Notes: generated from the sequence alone by a model not told the origin. A stretch of DNA of 64,000 nucleotides from Ornithodoros turicata (GCF_037126465.1 NC_088201.1:23916550-23980549), one strand, 5' to 3'; shown: positions 1 through 11,600, numbered from the stretch's first letter. Program-made: numbers and translations.

Positions 1-504
1 GCTTTAAAAGAGCGGCGACTATAAACGAAGCAATTGAGAATATGATGATGAAGAAGCTGATTTGAGTCTTTCTGGTGCAAAAGCTACTAGGGTATTACTG
101 CACGCAGCGCCTATAACTGAAAAGTGGTACTATTTAGAAACCAAGTGAAACTTGTTACAAAGTTGACCTAGGTGAAGCTAATAAGTAAAGCATCGTTGTG
201 AGATCGGGAGCCTTACATTACGGTTAACTGATAACTGTTACGTAGTTTTGCTCTTTAAGTGGTGTGGAATACCGGCATCCACGCTGATGGAGCCAACTTT
301 TCCATATTAGTTTGATTTTCGCCCACTCACTCATTACGCTAGCGGATACTTGTCAAAATTGATGCTACTTCGTTCTACTGGTCAAGACTGGCCGTAGATG
401 GCTTCCTTTCCCTCCACAGTAATATTTAAAGGGCTGTGACACTTCGACATACGAGTTGTTGTACAATATACTCACATTCTGCGTGTAACGCGTTGCCGGA
501 CGAC
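1..504. other. Unannotated left edge
   Basis: No coding motif, RNA gene or clear repeat was recognised here. Short open frames in this interval lack any family motif and are probably chance. Confidence 0.4.
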
Positions 505-765
505 CAGCGGCATGGCGTCCCGCTGGTTGGTGGTAGCCAAGGTCGTGCTGAAGACTGGGAGGTGATGGTTTCGAATCCCACCGGCTGTGCCATCTGAGGT
601 TTTCCCTGGGCTTTCCGAATACTTCCAGACGAATGTCGGCACACTTCCCCCTGAGGTCGGCCCAGGATAATTCCCCTGTCCCCAACTCCTTCCAGCTTTC
701 TTCTCTCCATCTGTACGCCGCTCATAACCACAGTTGCTTTGCGGTGCTAAGACGGAAAGGAAACG
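505..765 (+). repeat. tRNA-derived SINE (family 1), older copy
   Basis: The sequence matches the better preserved copy at 33037-33332 over its whole length: a tRNA-like head with a B-box-like GTTTCGAATCCC, then the body with TGTCGGCACA, GAGGTCGGCCCAGGA and the tail CTGTACGCCGCTCATAACCACAG. Relative to that copy about 18 bases of the A-box region are missing, so internal pol III promotion should be lost. No target duplication is evident. SINEs are non-coding and depend on a LINE reverse transcriptase to move. The small frames crossing this copy are not genes. Confidence 0.8.
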
Positions 766-815
766 AAACGAAGCTTATTCGATCGAGCTCCCTGTGGCGC
801 ACGACGACGCACTTA

Positions 816-1178
816 TTGCGATCAAAACAAACAAAAAAGTCGTGGCAACCAAACTCTGTGCGTAACAAAAGTACAGCTACGCAAACTCTGCTCTCTGTGC
901 ATTTCGAATGGAGCATAGCGTTCGCCTCACAGTTACATACATCTACCGCTAGGGGTGCCACCGGTGCAAGAACCTGAAATGAAGTCCCACACATGGATGC
1001 TCATTTCCGTTATTTCGGTTTCTGTCCCGTTAGCGCCCCTAGTGGTACCCGCACACAACTCTCCAGAGACCGCCACGTTGACATCAGCATAGCCCATTCG
1101 AAATACGGGGAGAGCAAAGTTTGTGTGGCTACATTTTTTGCAACGCAGAGATTGATTACCAGGATTTTTTTAATCGCA
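816..1178. repeat. Imperfect inverted repeat, probable MITE
   Basis: The left arm begins TGCGATCAAAACAAAC and the right arm ends TTTTTTTAATCGCA. Inner matches include ATTTCGAATGG against CCATTCGAAAT and CTAGGGGTGCCA against AGCGCCCCTAG. The centre is near 997. The arms differ at many positions, which suggests an old foldback or MITE insertion. The right end runs into a CA microsatellite. No flanking duplication was identified. Confidence 0.6.
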
Positions 1179-1220
1179 CACACACACACACACACACACG
1201 CGCGCACGCACGCACGCACA
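1176..1220. repeat. (CA)n / (CG,CA) microsatellite
   Basis: About eleven CA dinucleotides pass into CGCGCACGCACGCAC, directly abutting the right arm of the preceding inverted repeat. Confidence 0.9.
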
Positions 1221-1234
1221 TACACACAAAGAAA

Positions 1235-1709
1235 TGAGATGGGGCTGATGCCGGTCAGCAGGCTGGGCGCTGCCCCAGTGCCAATTGTAGATAATGAAAG
1301 ATGGTGGTGGAGATGGCAGTTCAGGTGATCAAAGCATGGTGGAGCGGCCGGTTGATGACAGAAACTCCGAAAAGTAACGGACACCTTGATACATATGAGC
1401 GGACCAGGGGCCCAGCACCTTGCCGAGGGTAAAAGGGTGGTGGTCATTGCATGCATCCTGTGCTTCAAGACCTCGCGTTCTTGCTAGTAGACGGGGGCAG
1501 TCCATAAGTAGATGGCGTAGGTCAGCGCGCACAGTGCATGTGGTACAAAGACCAGACGGCGCGCAGCCAAGGTGCTGCCTCATAACTGGGGTAAACGCAA
1601 CGTTCAGCCGCATGCGATGAAGAAGGGATGCGTAGTGTCGCGGAAGGCCAGGAGGAAACGACAGTGAGAGTGACAGTTTTGATCGCAAAAATGCGTCGTC
1701 GTGCGTCAC
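1235..1709 (-). pseudogene. 5'-truncated LINE, C-terminal domain and 3' UTR
   Basis: The minus-strand frame 1329-1709 contains LLHRMRLNVAFTP followed by a CCHC-like knuckle CTTCTVRADLRHLLMDC (C-x2-C-x7-H-x4-C) and VLGPWSAHMYQGVRYFSEFL. The same architecture is seen in the plus-strand fragment at 41563-42105, so both are 3' ends of one group of non-LTR retrotransposons, probably I/Jockey-like. The untranslated part towards 1235 resembles the 3' UTR of such elements (CCATC/CACCACC, GGGGCAGCGCC). Reverse transcriptase and endonuclease are absent, as expected for 5' truncation during target-primed reverse transcription. Confidence 0.75.
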
Positions 1710-1812
1710 AAGAAGTTCGTCCGGTAAGAAGGCAACGCGTTACATGCGTAAATGTGGGTATAATTTATCTGCACGCACCCTCTATATGTGGATTGAAGCA
1801 AAATCCTCAGTC

Positions 1813-1919
1813 GCCGCTATTTCGAACAGAGACCGTTCTTCCAATGGGATACTTCTACTCCAGTAGACCAGCATAAACTACTGCTACTTTTAAGTACAGT
1901 TTCTGTTCGAAATATCCCC
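1813..1919. repeat. Short foldback, TATTTCGAACAGAGAC arms
   Basis: GCTATTTCGAACAGAGAC on the left faces GTTTCTGTTCGAAATATC on the right across about 60 bases. The arm sequence is shared with the much longer hairpin at 53315-53457, so both probably belong to one repeat family. Confidence 0.6.
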
Positions 1920-2171
1920 ACCTTCAATCTACCTTCAGCGGTTCGCGGCTGGATTCTACACTTTTTGATACACGTGGTTCATTACAGCACTGTACTGCAG
2001 CTAGGAAAAAAATTACTATTTTCCAACGAGCCGTATAGCTGGCGAAATACAAACCCTTGAACAAACTCCGGCGTCGATCTCCGACGTCAGAGGAGCAAGA
2101 ACCTCGGCCATGCCTATTGGTTCTCGTTAGCACGTGACCTCTCCTGCAGCAATAAACATGGTAGAACGCGC

Positions 2172-2252
2172 GAGAAACACAGGGAACAGACAGGGACAGT
2201 GCTAAACAAAGAGCACGGAACCGACACACGAACGCTGTCCGTGACTGTTCCC
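2172..2252. repeat. Short hairpin, GAGAAACACAGGGAACAG arms
   Basis: GAGAAACACAGGGAACAG at the left is answered by CTGTTCCCTGTGTTTCTC at the right, with a spacer of about 45 bases. It has the same design as the hairpins at 21555-21666 and 22464-22564. It may be a terminal structure of a retroelement, but the family is not settled. Confidence 0.55.
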
Positions 2253-2910
2253 TGTGTTTCTCTACCTCGTTTATTGACAACCAACATACGCTGTCACAGC
2301 TGGAGCAGTTTTGGTATTCGCGGAGCTACCTTCTGTGCTGTAAAACTTGGAAACTTGGAATCTTTTTCCGGCACAACTTTGTCGCAATCGCTTTAAGCAG
2401 CGGAAAGCGAGTGCAGTGCCTAGAACTATCTGCGCCAGAAATGTATAATATACGAGAATGGACTTGGGGGAGGGTTCTGATATTTTAAGACGAGCTATTG
2501 ATTTTTTAGCGGGTTGCAGCATCAGCTGAATCTGTCTTCGGCAGCGTTTCGGTAACGCACAGGCCGGGCCCTTCTGTCGGCGGGCCGGACTTGGCCCCCT
2601 TCATAAGCGCGCGCAAAATAGCGGCCCGTGTCAATATCGACCGTCCGAGGCACGCACGTTACGTAGGTATTGCTGTGGTAAGTTTCCCACGAATATAACG
2701 TATGCCTTTTCGCCGTGGACAGGGTTGCCAGATTGGGCTACGTTGCGCCAAACTGTATACTTTCTGACTGCCGTGGCGCCGAAATTTGGGCAATGGCGAC
2801 CTGGGTATTTTCTGGCTACTTCTTGGAGCTACATTTAATACTCTTGCGCACGTGAAAACGAGATAGTTTCCGTCGTGGCGACACATTCATAGCTTCATGG
2901 CGTTCATTCC

Positions 2911-4320
2911 TCAATTCCCTGTATGATGTCCATCGGACTGCTTTGTTTGTTTGGTGATGAAAATATCGGACACCAGTGGAAGATCATTGATATACAGGGA
3001 GAACAAGACAGGGCCCAAAACAGAGCCCTGGGGCACGCCAATGTCGATTGGCATAGGAACATAATACTCGCCGTCAATACTCGTATACATAGTGCGTGAA
3101 GAAAGGTAACTTTTCAAGAAACGCCATACACAACCACGAAAGCGGTAACAATAAAGCTTATAAAGAGGGTATAATGATCAACAGTGTCGAACGCTCTCCG
3201 CAGATCGACAAAAAGACCAACAGCCACATGTGAATCATTCAAGGCCTGATCACTAACCGCCAAGACTGCAGATGCGGTTGACAAACCAGCTCGAAATCCG
3301 TGCTGTCCCAAGCAGCACAACCCAACCCAAGCAGCACAATGCACTGAAAGTCGAGTACAATAGGGCTGGACGGGTAGGTGGAAGGCCTTGAGCAGACTCG
3401 TGAAACTAAAGAACATTGATAAGACACATACCGTCCACCCCTATTGCACTCGACTTTCGGTATACATCGTGCTGCTTGGGAAGCAGCAAAATGTATTGAA
3501 AGTCGAGTGCAATGGGGGTGGACGGTATGTGTCTTATCAACTTTCTCTTGTTTCATGAGTCTGTTTAAGGCCTTCCACCTATACCCGTCCACCCCTATTG
3601 CATTCGACTTTCAGTGCATTGTGCTGCCTGGGAATGTACTGGAAGTCGAGTGCATTAGGGGTGGACGGTATGTGTCTTATCAACTTTCTCTTGTTTCATG
3701 AGTCTGTTTAAGGCCTTCCACCTACCCGTCCACCTCTATTGCACTCGACTTTCAGTGCATTGTGCTGCCTCGGAATGTACTGGAAGTCGAGTGCATTAGG
3801 GGTGGACGGTATGTGTCTTATCAATGTTCTGTAGTTTCATGATTCTGTTCAAGGCCTTTCATCTACCCGTCCATCGCTATTGCACTCGACTTTCAGTGCA
3901 TTTTGCTGCTTGGAGTGCATCACAAAGTATGTTATACTTCTTCAGATACCGGCTGATCTGTTTACACAACAGTTTTATATCACATCGTATCCTGTGGCTG
4001 TCGGTGATAAAAGTCCCAAAAGCGCATCGAAGTTTTTTCGAATGTTGACGTGAAGCAGATTCAAAGAAATATCATAGTTAAGTGTGTTAGTAACGTGGTC
4101 AGCATTCCTACGCATATCAAAGACAGAATCGCTACAATCAGACGGCATTCTCTGTTGGCTCATTTTTATCTTCTTCAAGGTCGTTAGTCACACGCCACTC
4201 GTCTAGCCTACCTAAGAATTGTTTGAAGATACAGCCTTCTGGCCAAATGCCTTCGTGGTTTATACGATCAAAATCGCTGGCATCGACTGTGATATGGAAG
4301 GAAGAATATGTTGAGTACAT
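2911..4320 (-). pseudogene. Decayed LINE: ORF1 end, endonuclease start and reverse transcriptase
   Basis: Read on the minus strand, pieces occur in LINE order. First is an ORF1-like end (DASDFDRINHEGIWPEGCIF, 4138-4320). Next is the start of an apurinic-type endonuclease (LNLLHVNIRKNFDALLGLL, 3975-4178). After an interruption comes reverse transcriptase with QHGFRAGLST, LFVDLRRAFDTVDH (motif A region) and IGVPQGSVLGPVLFSLYIND (2911-3310). The catalytic F/YADD motif is missing, so the copy ends or is deleted just after LYIND. Several frameshifts separate the pieces. The block between 3327 and 3913 is foreign to the LINE. The Jockey/CR1-type assignment is inferred from the motif wording. Confidence 0.8.
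3327..3913. repeat. Foldback with a ~142-bp tandem array inserted in the LINE
   Basis: The block starts CCAAGCAGCACAATGCACTG and ends with the near-perfect reverse complement (CAGTGCATTTTGCTGCTTGG). Inside, GTGGACGGTATGTGTCTTAT recurs at 3518, 3661 and 3802, giving a period of 141-143 bases. Each unit carries an internal palindrome around GCACTCGACTTTCA / TGGAAGTCGAGTGC. The first unit is partly inverted relative to the others. It lies immediately upstream of the reverse transcriptase motif QHGFR. Small open frames here simply read through the repeat units. Confidence 0.85.
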
Positions 4321-4378
4321 TGTCTTTAATTGTTTGATGGACGCACGTTGATGACCGAGGACGACATCGACGAGGGAC

Positions 4379-5507
4379 TTAACGTCGGCACAAGTCGTGC
4401 CGGGCCATCCCTGGTAAATGAAGTACGTTCCTTGCTGTCAATGAGTTCACCTTCCTTCCAATCGTGACTTCGAGCTTAACGTCGCCGACTCCCAGTGATT
4501 CCATTACTCGTCCGTCTGCGAGTGTCACCTTTCTCTGCTCGCTCTTGTAATTCCAAAGCACGTCCAGGGATCCTGTCATGTGACTACTTGCTCCAGAGTC
4601 GACCATCCAACAGTCGTTGGACTCATTATTTTCGCAGGTACCGAAAGCATATTCGCTGCGTGCGCCTTGTGTTGGGACTGCTTCACTTGTCGAGTTCGCT
4701 ATCCTCGCAGTCTGGTTTGGCATGTCCCCTCTTCGGTTCACGAACGGTGATGGGGTTCCTCTCTTTAGATTCCGCTCTCGTGGTCCCGACGAACGGCACT
4801 CTCTTGCAAAATGGCCTGGTTTACCACAGTTGGAACAATGCAGTTTTCTATCACTCGTGTTCCACTGTTCATGACTCGCGCTTTGCGCGCCTTCTTCAGT
4901 AGTATCCCTCCGCTGTCGTAGCTCTTCCCGTACTATGGCGTACTTCACTCTCTCTGGCGTCAAACCGGATGCGTTACAAGCATCAAAACTCCTGGCCACG
5001 TTATAGTAAGCCTTCGGGAGCCCCTGAATCGCTAGTGAGGCCACTTTGGCGCTGTCAATCTTTTCATCTAGTACGCGGAGTTGCTCTGCGAAATATTCGA
5101 TGCGCTGCATATACTCAGTAGCAGTTTCCTGATTTTTCCACTTGGCGTTGTTAAGTTCCCTCTTCAACGTCAACGTCCGTTCCAAGGACTCGTCCTCTAT
5201 TCACTTCCTCGAGCTTTTGCCAGACTCCTTTTGCTGTTGTCTGGTTTATCACGTAGTTGGTCTGGTTCATTCCGAGTGACTGGACGATGACATTCATGGC
5301 TTCTGCGTCACTTTTGTTCCATTCTCGAATGACTTCAGACGTAGAGATTTCTTGAGGTGACGTCGAGGAGGTTGTGGGCTGTTGAGGAGGATCATCCGTG
5401 ATCACATGCCACAGCCCTTTGGTCTTCAAGTAGACCGTAACCTTGTAGCGCCAAGTCGGATAATTGCCTTTATCTAATTTCTCCAATTGACAAACTGCCT
5501 GCGTCAT
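4379..5507 (-). pseudogene. Truncated Ty1/Copia gag-protease
   Basis: The minus-strand frame from 5507 begins with a gag N-terminus containing YPTWRYKVTVYLKTKGLWHV, typical of Copia gag. A one-base indel near 5165-5190 moves the rest to the frame 5185-4379. That frame has the gag C-terminal domain, a CCHC zinc knuckle CSNCGKPGHFAREC (C-x2-C-x4-H-x4-C, about 4793-4840) and an aspartic protease active site CWMVDSGASSHMTG (about 4583-4606). The frame stops soon after RNVLHLPGMAR. Integrase, reverse transcriptase and RNase H are absent, so the element is 3'-truncated and could not move by itself. Confidence 0.92.
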
Positions 5508-5580
5508 CCTTTCTGATGCGTCGCCCCCCCCCCCCCCTACCGGGGTCGCTAGTCGGTAGATAAGTCCCGTTACAGGGTTC

Positions 5581-5594
5581 CTGGGCCCATAACC
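5581..5594 (-). other. Primer-binding site resembling internal initiator tRNA-Met
   Basis: On the minus strand the sequence is GGTTATGGGCCCAG. It is complementary to the anticodon-stem region of initiator tRNA-Met, the internal priming site known for Drosophila copia. It lies just upstream of the gag frame and just downstream of a candidate LTR end (...TATCA), as expected for a primer-binding site. The match is seen in sequence; use as primer is inferred. Confidence 0.7.
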
Positions 5595-5596
5595 AT

Positions 5597-5779
5597 TGAT
5601 AGCAGAGTCTCCGGAGCCAAGAAGGAATCGAGGAACGACTGCCCGTGTTGAACGATCAGCACGAAGTGCCTCGTGAACGTTACTTCACGAGTCATTTATT
5701 TTCGTCAATACAGCAAAGCAAAAGAAAACAAAGTGATGATGAGTAAAACTGTGAATTGATACAATGAGTGCTTACAACA
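5597..5779 (-). repeat. Candidate 5' LTR of the Copia element
   Basis: Minus-strand sequence from TGTTGTAAGC (5779) to CTATCA (5597) has TG...CA ends, a length of 183 bases, and abuts the primer-binding site. It contains a low-complexity AT-rich stretch. No second LTR is present to confirm it, so boundaries rest only on end dinucleotides and position. Confidence 0.5.
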
Positions 5780-7225
5780 CCCATCACCCCATCATTTCGT
5801 CTTATAGTGAGCCACTCCATCTTCGTCTCTTCTTAGCCACTTCAACCACTCCATAATTTCTTCTTACTGTGGTAGTGAGCCATAAATTAAGTGGCAAATT
5901 TCCTCACTCACCGTCACTACACGTTTTTCCTGCTTTGGTTGTTCTTCGAGCATTTAAATATCAGTAATGCTGTTGCACGTGAACAGTAGTTTTACAGTAG
6001 TTTTCTATGTTTCCTTATCATCCTTATTATCCCAAAAGTTTATCTGACACTACTGCTGAACCTATACAAGAGTGTCAAGGAAACAAACGGTTTAACAAAA
6101 ATATTTCAGATAGCATAGTGCAATCGACGTATAGTTTGGCCAATATCTCCATATTTTTCTTCCATATACTCCCAGACTATATGTGTAGAACTTATCACCG
6201 CATAAAATCTGTATGGCTTTATAATCAAAAGCATCCGAATACAACATACTGATGGTGTGTCTATGCGGCAGGCGCATAGCATTCCGCGTTTCTATTTTGT
6301 GTTTGCCTCCATGGTTGTCGACGGGAGTTTGCGATGATTAGAAATTAAACGTTAGTGGATTTGTTCGGTCAATCGGTTTGTAACGAGTTCGGCATTGTCT
6401 TTCCGAAGGTTTATGAGCATACGAGGAGGGATATAGCTATGTGTGGCGCTGTCTTAGCTGGCTTATGCTTTGTATCATCTTAAGGTATAGCAAGAATGTG
6501 CAGCTGTTGGCTCCTACAACTGAGCAGCAGCTACTCCAAATCACTTTGTATGAAGGTTCGTAACGTCTTCAACTCCCATACTCATTAGTGTATCAGGGCA
6601 CAAAGATCACATAAAGCAAACGATAAGGACTCGATTTTTGTTATTTATAGCAAAAGCACGGTCTTGGTGCCAGAGTACAGACGTGTAGGCCTTTTTGCTG
6701 GTAATGAGCCCTACACAAAGTCAAGAAAAGGCCTGTGCAAGCCGAGCATCAGGTCGTTTTCAAGCATACATATAAGCCCGCGTGGGGTTTTCGTATTGTG
6801 GTCCTTGAGATTTTTCTATGGCACTTTAATGGCACGGTGCTATAGCATGCTTTATGAAATCTGCCACCTTATGCATAATGCGCAATGTGATCTGCCGCCA
6901 TACACATATTATTCCCGGATATCCGTATCTCAGCTCAATGGTCACCAGCTGCCACTTGGCGATTGTAAATTTTGTTTAGTACGTTTCATCTTGTTTCGTT
7001 TGCGTTTACGGCATATTTTGATAACAAAACCTCAATGCGTGTGTGTGATTTACCTTTCGTTTCTCCTTTTCTTCTCTCTTTTTCCTCCCTTTTCTTTCTT
7101 TTTGTCTTGCTTCTTTTTTTGAATAGCAAGCCGACCTCTGTCTGGCTGACGTTTCATTTTTTCTTTAATAAACCTTCATATCCCCCCCCCCCCTTAATGC
7201 AGGTCACGTTTCCATTTCTGTTTCC
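5780..7225. other. Unannotated interval
   Basis: No coding motif was recognised. The interval contains pyrimidine-rich tracts around 7060-7120 and a run of 11 C at about 7184. The longer plus-strand frames lack domain signatures and are rich in pyrimidine-coded residues, so they look fortuitous. Confidence 0.35.
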
Positions 7226-7625
7226 GTTTGATAGATCGTCCGCAAAAAATTTGTGAAGGAACATCTTTTTTTTTTCTTCTTATTTTGTTCATTGCGCATC
7301 TTCGGAGACGCGTCTTTCCTTCACCCCCAATGTGAGAGGGTGAAGGAGCACTTTGCCGCCTCATGCGCCGAAGATGACCTTTAACTTGCGGAAACAAAAC
7401 AAAAACAAATGTATCGGGTGACTCTATCGGAACTGCCCTTATCTTGGGTTGCATTTTCTGTTTTCTTTTAATCTTTTTCCTGGACGCAAGAGGCGATAGT
7501 GTGCTCTTTCACCCTCTCACATTGTGGGTGAAGGAAAGTCGCGTCTCCGAAGACGCGCAATGAACAAAATAAAGAAAAAAAAAGGTGTGCCATCCCGAAT
7601 TTTTTGCGGACGATCTATCGAACGG
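7226..7625. repeat. Long inverted repeat (~400 bp)
   Basis: The left arm has GATCGTCCGCAAAAAATT, ATTTTGTTCATTGCGC and TCGGAGACGCG and then the CACCC...GTGAGAGGGTGAA block. The right arm repeats all of these in reverse complement and in mirror order, ending at AATTTTTTGCGGACGATC. Arms are about 130 bases with a spacer of about 135 bases. A non-autonomous foldback or MITE is the likely origin; target duplication was not identified. Confidence 0.8.
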
Positions 7626-7857
7626 ATTTTTGTTCTGAAAACGGCTCCGGTATCAGGTGACCGAAGGGACCAGATGTTCTCATTGGGACAACTTCGTAGC
7701 CTTTCTGATTAAAAAGTTAATTATTGAAAGTTAATTAAGACATTGCCTTAGGAGTTTCCTAATGCCCTCCTAAGGAGTGCCCTTCAGCATATGCTATGCT
7801 GCAATTGATTTCATCTCAGAAAAAGTGATATATGCATTTTTTATAAATATGTTCGCA

Positions 7858-8697
7858 TTTAGCTGTTCTACCTAAGGTGATAAAAAATTCTAACTGGCGA
7901 CATACTCGCCGGAGGATTGTGGGACTTTCGGCAATTAGCTTCTGGAAACTTTTGCCCCCATTGGGGAAGGCTTTGGAAAATTTTTAATTGCGGGGATAGT
8001 ATTTTTTTCAATCGAACTTTGATAATTGCCAAGCGAACCTCACTTTTTTTCGTTTTTTTGTTTTTGCAGAAATATGAAGTCCTCCACGGATAACCTCAGA
8101 CCCAACAAAAACTATGCACAGTATCGCAAGAGAAATAGTAGAAAAAAAATTGCAAAAATTACGTTTTAGGCCCGCCTGCTTGATTTTCGCAAAGAAGCGC
8201 ACGCGAAATGTGCGTCTAGAGGAGGAAGTGAACCCGCCTTCATTTGTTTTGCCTTTCTTTCCCCCGCTTTGACCTTGATGCTGGTCGGGTGACAACCATC
8301 TTATCACAAAGAAAGCAAAACAAATGAAGGCAGGGACATTTCCTCCTCTAGACGCACATTTCGCGCGCGCTTCTTTGCGAAAATCAAGCAGGCGGGGCTA
8401 AAACGTAACTTTTACAAATTTTTTTCTACTATTTCTCTTGCGATACTGTGTATAGTTTTTGTTGGTTCTGAGGTTATCCGTGGAGAACTTCATATTTCTG
8501 CAAAAAAAAAAAAGTGAGGTTCGCTTGGCAATTATCAAAGTTCAATTGAAAAAATACTATCCCCGCAATTAAAAATTTTCCAAAGCCTTCCCCAATGGTG
8601 GCAAAAGTTTCCAGAAGCTAATTGCCGAAAGTCCCACAATCCTCCGGCGACTACGTCGCCAGTTAGAATTTTTTATCACTTTAGGTGAAATACCCTG
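7858..8697. mobile_element. Near-perfect palindromic MITE (~840 bp)
   Basis: The left arm from CCTAAGGTGATAAAAAATTC is matched base for base, with few mismatches, by the right arm ending GAATTTTTTATCACTTTAGG. Arms are about 370 bases and the centre is near 8279. The right terminus reads ...AGGTGAAATACCCTG followed by TA, giving a terminal repeat CAGGGTATTTCACCTAA. The left terminus is a decayed version. CAGGG ends with a TA duplication suggest a Tc1/mariner-type MITE. No transposase is encoded. The RNA would form a very long hairpin. Confidence 0.88.
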
Positions 8698-11600
8698 TAT
8701 ATGTGTGTATGTGTGTGTTCTGTTCGAAGTCTCGCCGACTCCCGGCCTGAGACTTTTTCGTCGATGTTCTTTGTTTGCCATAGCGTCCTCATCATATATT
8801 TGCTGTTGTTGCCAGAAGAGTTTTGTTAATATTTCGCTAGAGAAGCTTGAATGCAGACGCATGAAACTAGCTTTCGGATTTATTTTTTCTTCCTTCCTTT
8901 ATTTATTTATTTTTGTCACAATTTAGGTGCATGCATACCATTTCAACACGCTGAAGATTTTGAGTGACAGGCGACAACTGCGTCGGGAGGAGATAAAACC
9001 CTTCGTAGCGATGGATTCATTGCGTTGCCAACTAAGCTGTAACGACATGCACCTGTATCCTGATCAACGACGACAAGTGGAGTCGCCCGTAATAGTTCCG
9101 GCAAGATTTTTAACATTCCGCTTTCGCTTCTCGTACGTGCTAATGATGGCGGTGCCGCAGATCGTAATTTGCATCGGGGCGTTTCCCGTAATATTGTTAA
9201 GGAAAATGACTGCATATCAGATAAACGGGCGTTCTCTACAATAGCCCAGAGAGAAACTGGATGGCTCCACACCCCTGTGAACAGCCCTAAATACCGTAGG
9301 ACTTCGTCATTACCTGGTACGACTTTTATTGTTCCTCCTAGAGGCTGGAATGGCGCATCTAAATGACAGCCTTCGACATAGCGCTTGCAGCATCAGCTCT
9401 GGCGAACATGGAACAAAATGATTATCGAGAATAAGTGAGGGGTATCTCTGCCCCAAAGTGCTCGTCTTCTGAGGTCCGCCTTCAGAGACTTCCTTATATT
9501 TTGGAATGAGCCCTAATCATCTTCGCAGTCGCCATTACCATAAGAGCGTTTCAGAAGTTGTTTGAAATTCCACTGATTATCGTTCAGTATTCGGCGCCCT
9601 TAGTCGCCAACGTGTCTTTCGCTTCCCAATGCTGATGCCGACTGGTCTACCGTCAGAAACCAGTTGCATATAAAACATATGACGTTTTTACCAATGTCCG
9701 GCTAATACCTGTTATTGCGTTAAATGCAGCAGTATTACGGGACTAAATGACGCGCAGTGGAAGAGGGACATTGAGGGGGATGCGTAGGAAACGTGAATGC
9801 CTGCCAGCGACTGTCATTGGGAAGTCCGTGAGAAGCGCTGTATGAGTGCCACTTGCGTTGCATAATTGTATTGCTCTTGATGTACCAGTAACCCGGATAT
9901 TTTTAGCGAGCAATCATATCGCACATGTTTCATGATGACTTTCCTAGTTGCACTAATTTCCAAAATTTTGATTTTCGTTTATACGTCGTTAATTTATTTT
10001 CGGTTCCGTTAATTTTCGCCTTCGCTTTGGCCGAACAAAACTACACTGTAGGAAATGGGATTAGAGAACTTTTGAATCGTCACGCTACTTCTTGGTATTT
10101 CCTGAAAGGTCATAACAGCTGCAACAGCCATATACCATCTCATGCGCTTCACCTTCAGTGTCTTTTTTTTCTTTCATTTAACTAAGTTCAATGTTTGCCT
10201 TAGTGACACACACACACATAAATGGGATGATTTGCCGTAGTGAAATGCGAATGCTCATTACTGATATATGGAAGTTACGCGCCAGGTCACTGATCTTTAA
10301 ATTAAACGATATAGTACTACGCATCCGTTTTACCTGCCACAGTCCATGGCCGTGAATTGAGAAACGCACGATGAGTTTAAACAAGAAAACCTTTTGTTAA
10401 CAGAGTGAAGGGCAATAGAAAGGGACTTTCTGGGCGTTGGAGAGGCTGTCCTAACTGTTGTTCGTTCAGCCTTTACAGTTTACGTTATTCTCGACCACTT
10501 TCCGCCACAACTGCCACTTGCAGCCGATCTGACTGGGTCGAGAGTATATATGCAAAGAACGGCAGGAAAGGGTTGATATCGTGAATATGCACCTGAAATG
10601 ACCATTCTCATCTTTCATGCGAAGCAATGTCTGAGAGCTACCCTGAAAAAGCGGAAGGTCTAAGAAAGAAATGGAGCAAACACTGTGACGACTGTGCGCT
10701 CACTGTGCCTTGCAGACGTTTTGCAAACGTGTTGGAATACTTCCGCCAAACCTTCTTCAAATGCAGTGATAAAGATGTTCCTTATGAAACATGCGTCATA
10801 TAGATTATCAACATTAATCAACCATTTAGTGATCATTATTTCAGAGCCGTACGCTTGGTTGCATTATTTATCCAGCTGTTTCGACTGCTAATCACCGTCC
10901 TGAAGGGCAAAAGAAGAAGGGCGACTTCGCATTGAAAGGAAACGAATCGTTATCGTGCACATGAAGCTGCTGCAGAGTATTTCGCTTTCAAAACTTATTA
11001 TGCAGGGTCTGGGTGCGCCGCTTGGATAGGATACATTTATGACTTCGAGTCGATGGCAGGTTGCGTGCAGAGCGCTCGCACGAGTACATCCCCTGCAACG
11101 ATCAGGCTTATAGGGGCGGGTCTATTGCATATATTACAGAACGTAACATCACGCAAAGCACAATTTTCTGTTCGCTACGTCGGAGGGCTGTACTGTATGG
11201 TAACTGCAGTGGGCGTATCTAGTAAGCCGCTCCTCCAACAGCATTCCCCCCGGTTTTAATACACGTCTAGGACGCTAATTTGCGAGGGGACGATCGACTA
11301 GTTAAATCTGACCCATTTTATCACCTTCAGGATTACAGATTCGATCAGTGTACAAGATAAAGGACGTGAGACTTAGGTGCACCGAAAGGGAAGGCGAACT
11401 GAACGCCGTAGATATTGAGGCACTATCACTTCGGGTGCTGGAATCTAAGGGTTTGTGTCCCGAAATCACTTTTAGGAACCCCAGAATGGCGTTGGCAAAT
11501 AATGGTGTGATTGTTTTATTTGTGAGGAGGTAATCGCCTCATCTGCACCATCATCATCATATTGAACACCTTGATCTTCACCCCCATCCCTCGCGGATTC

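Noticed and set aside
1010..1468. 152-codon minus-strand frame
   Set aside because: It is generated by the CA/CG microsatellite and LINE 3' UTR in a non-coding frame.
3444..3701. Repeated CRISPR-like spacing of similar units
   Set aside because: The units are about 142 bases and palindromic within a eukaryotic foldback element; there are no short repeats with unique spacers and no cas-like genes.
5524..5537. Homopolymer C run
   Set aside because: Simple homopolymer, possibly length-variable or a sequencing uncertainty; no regulatory meaning is supported. The same applies to the G/C runs near 7184, 23924 and 28957.
5725..5760. Hammerhead-like GATGATGAG word
   Set aside because: The conserved CUGAUGA core and the flanking stems are absent.
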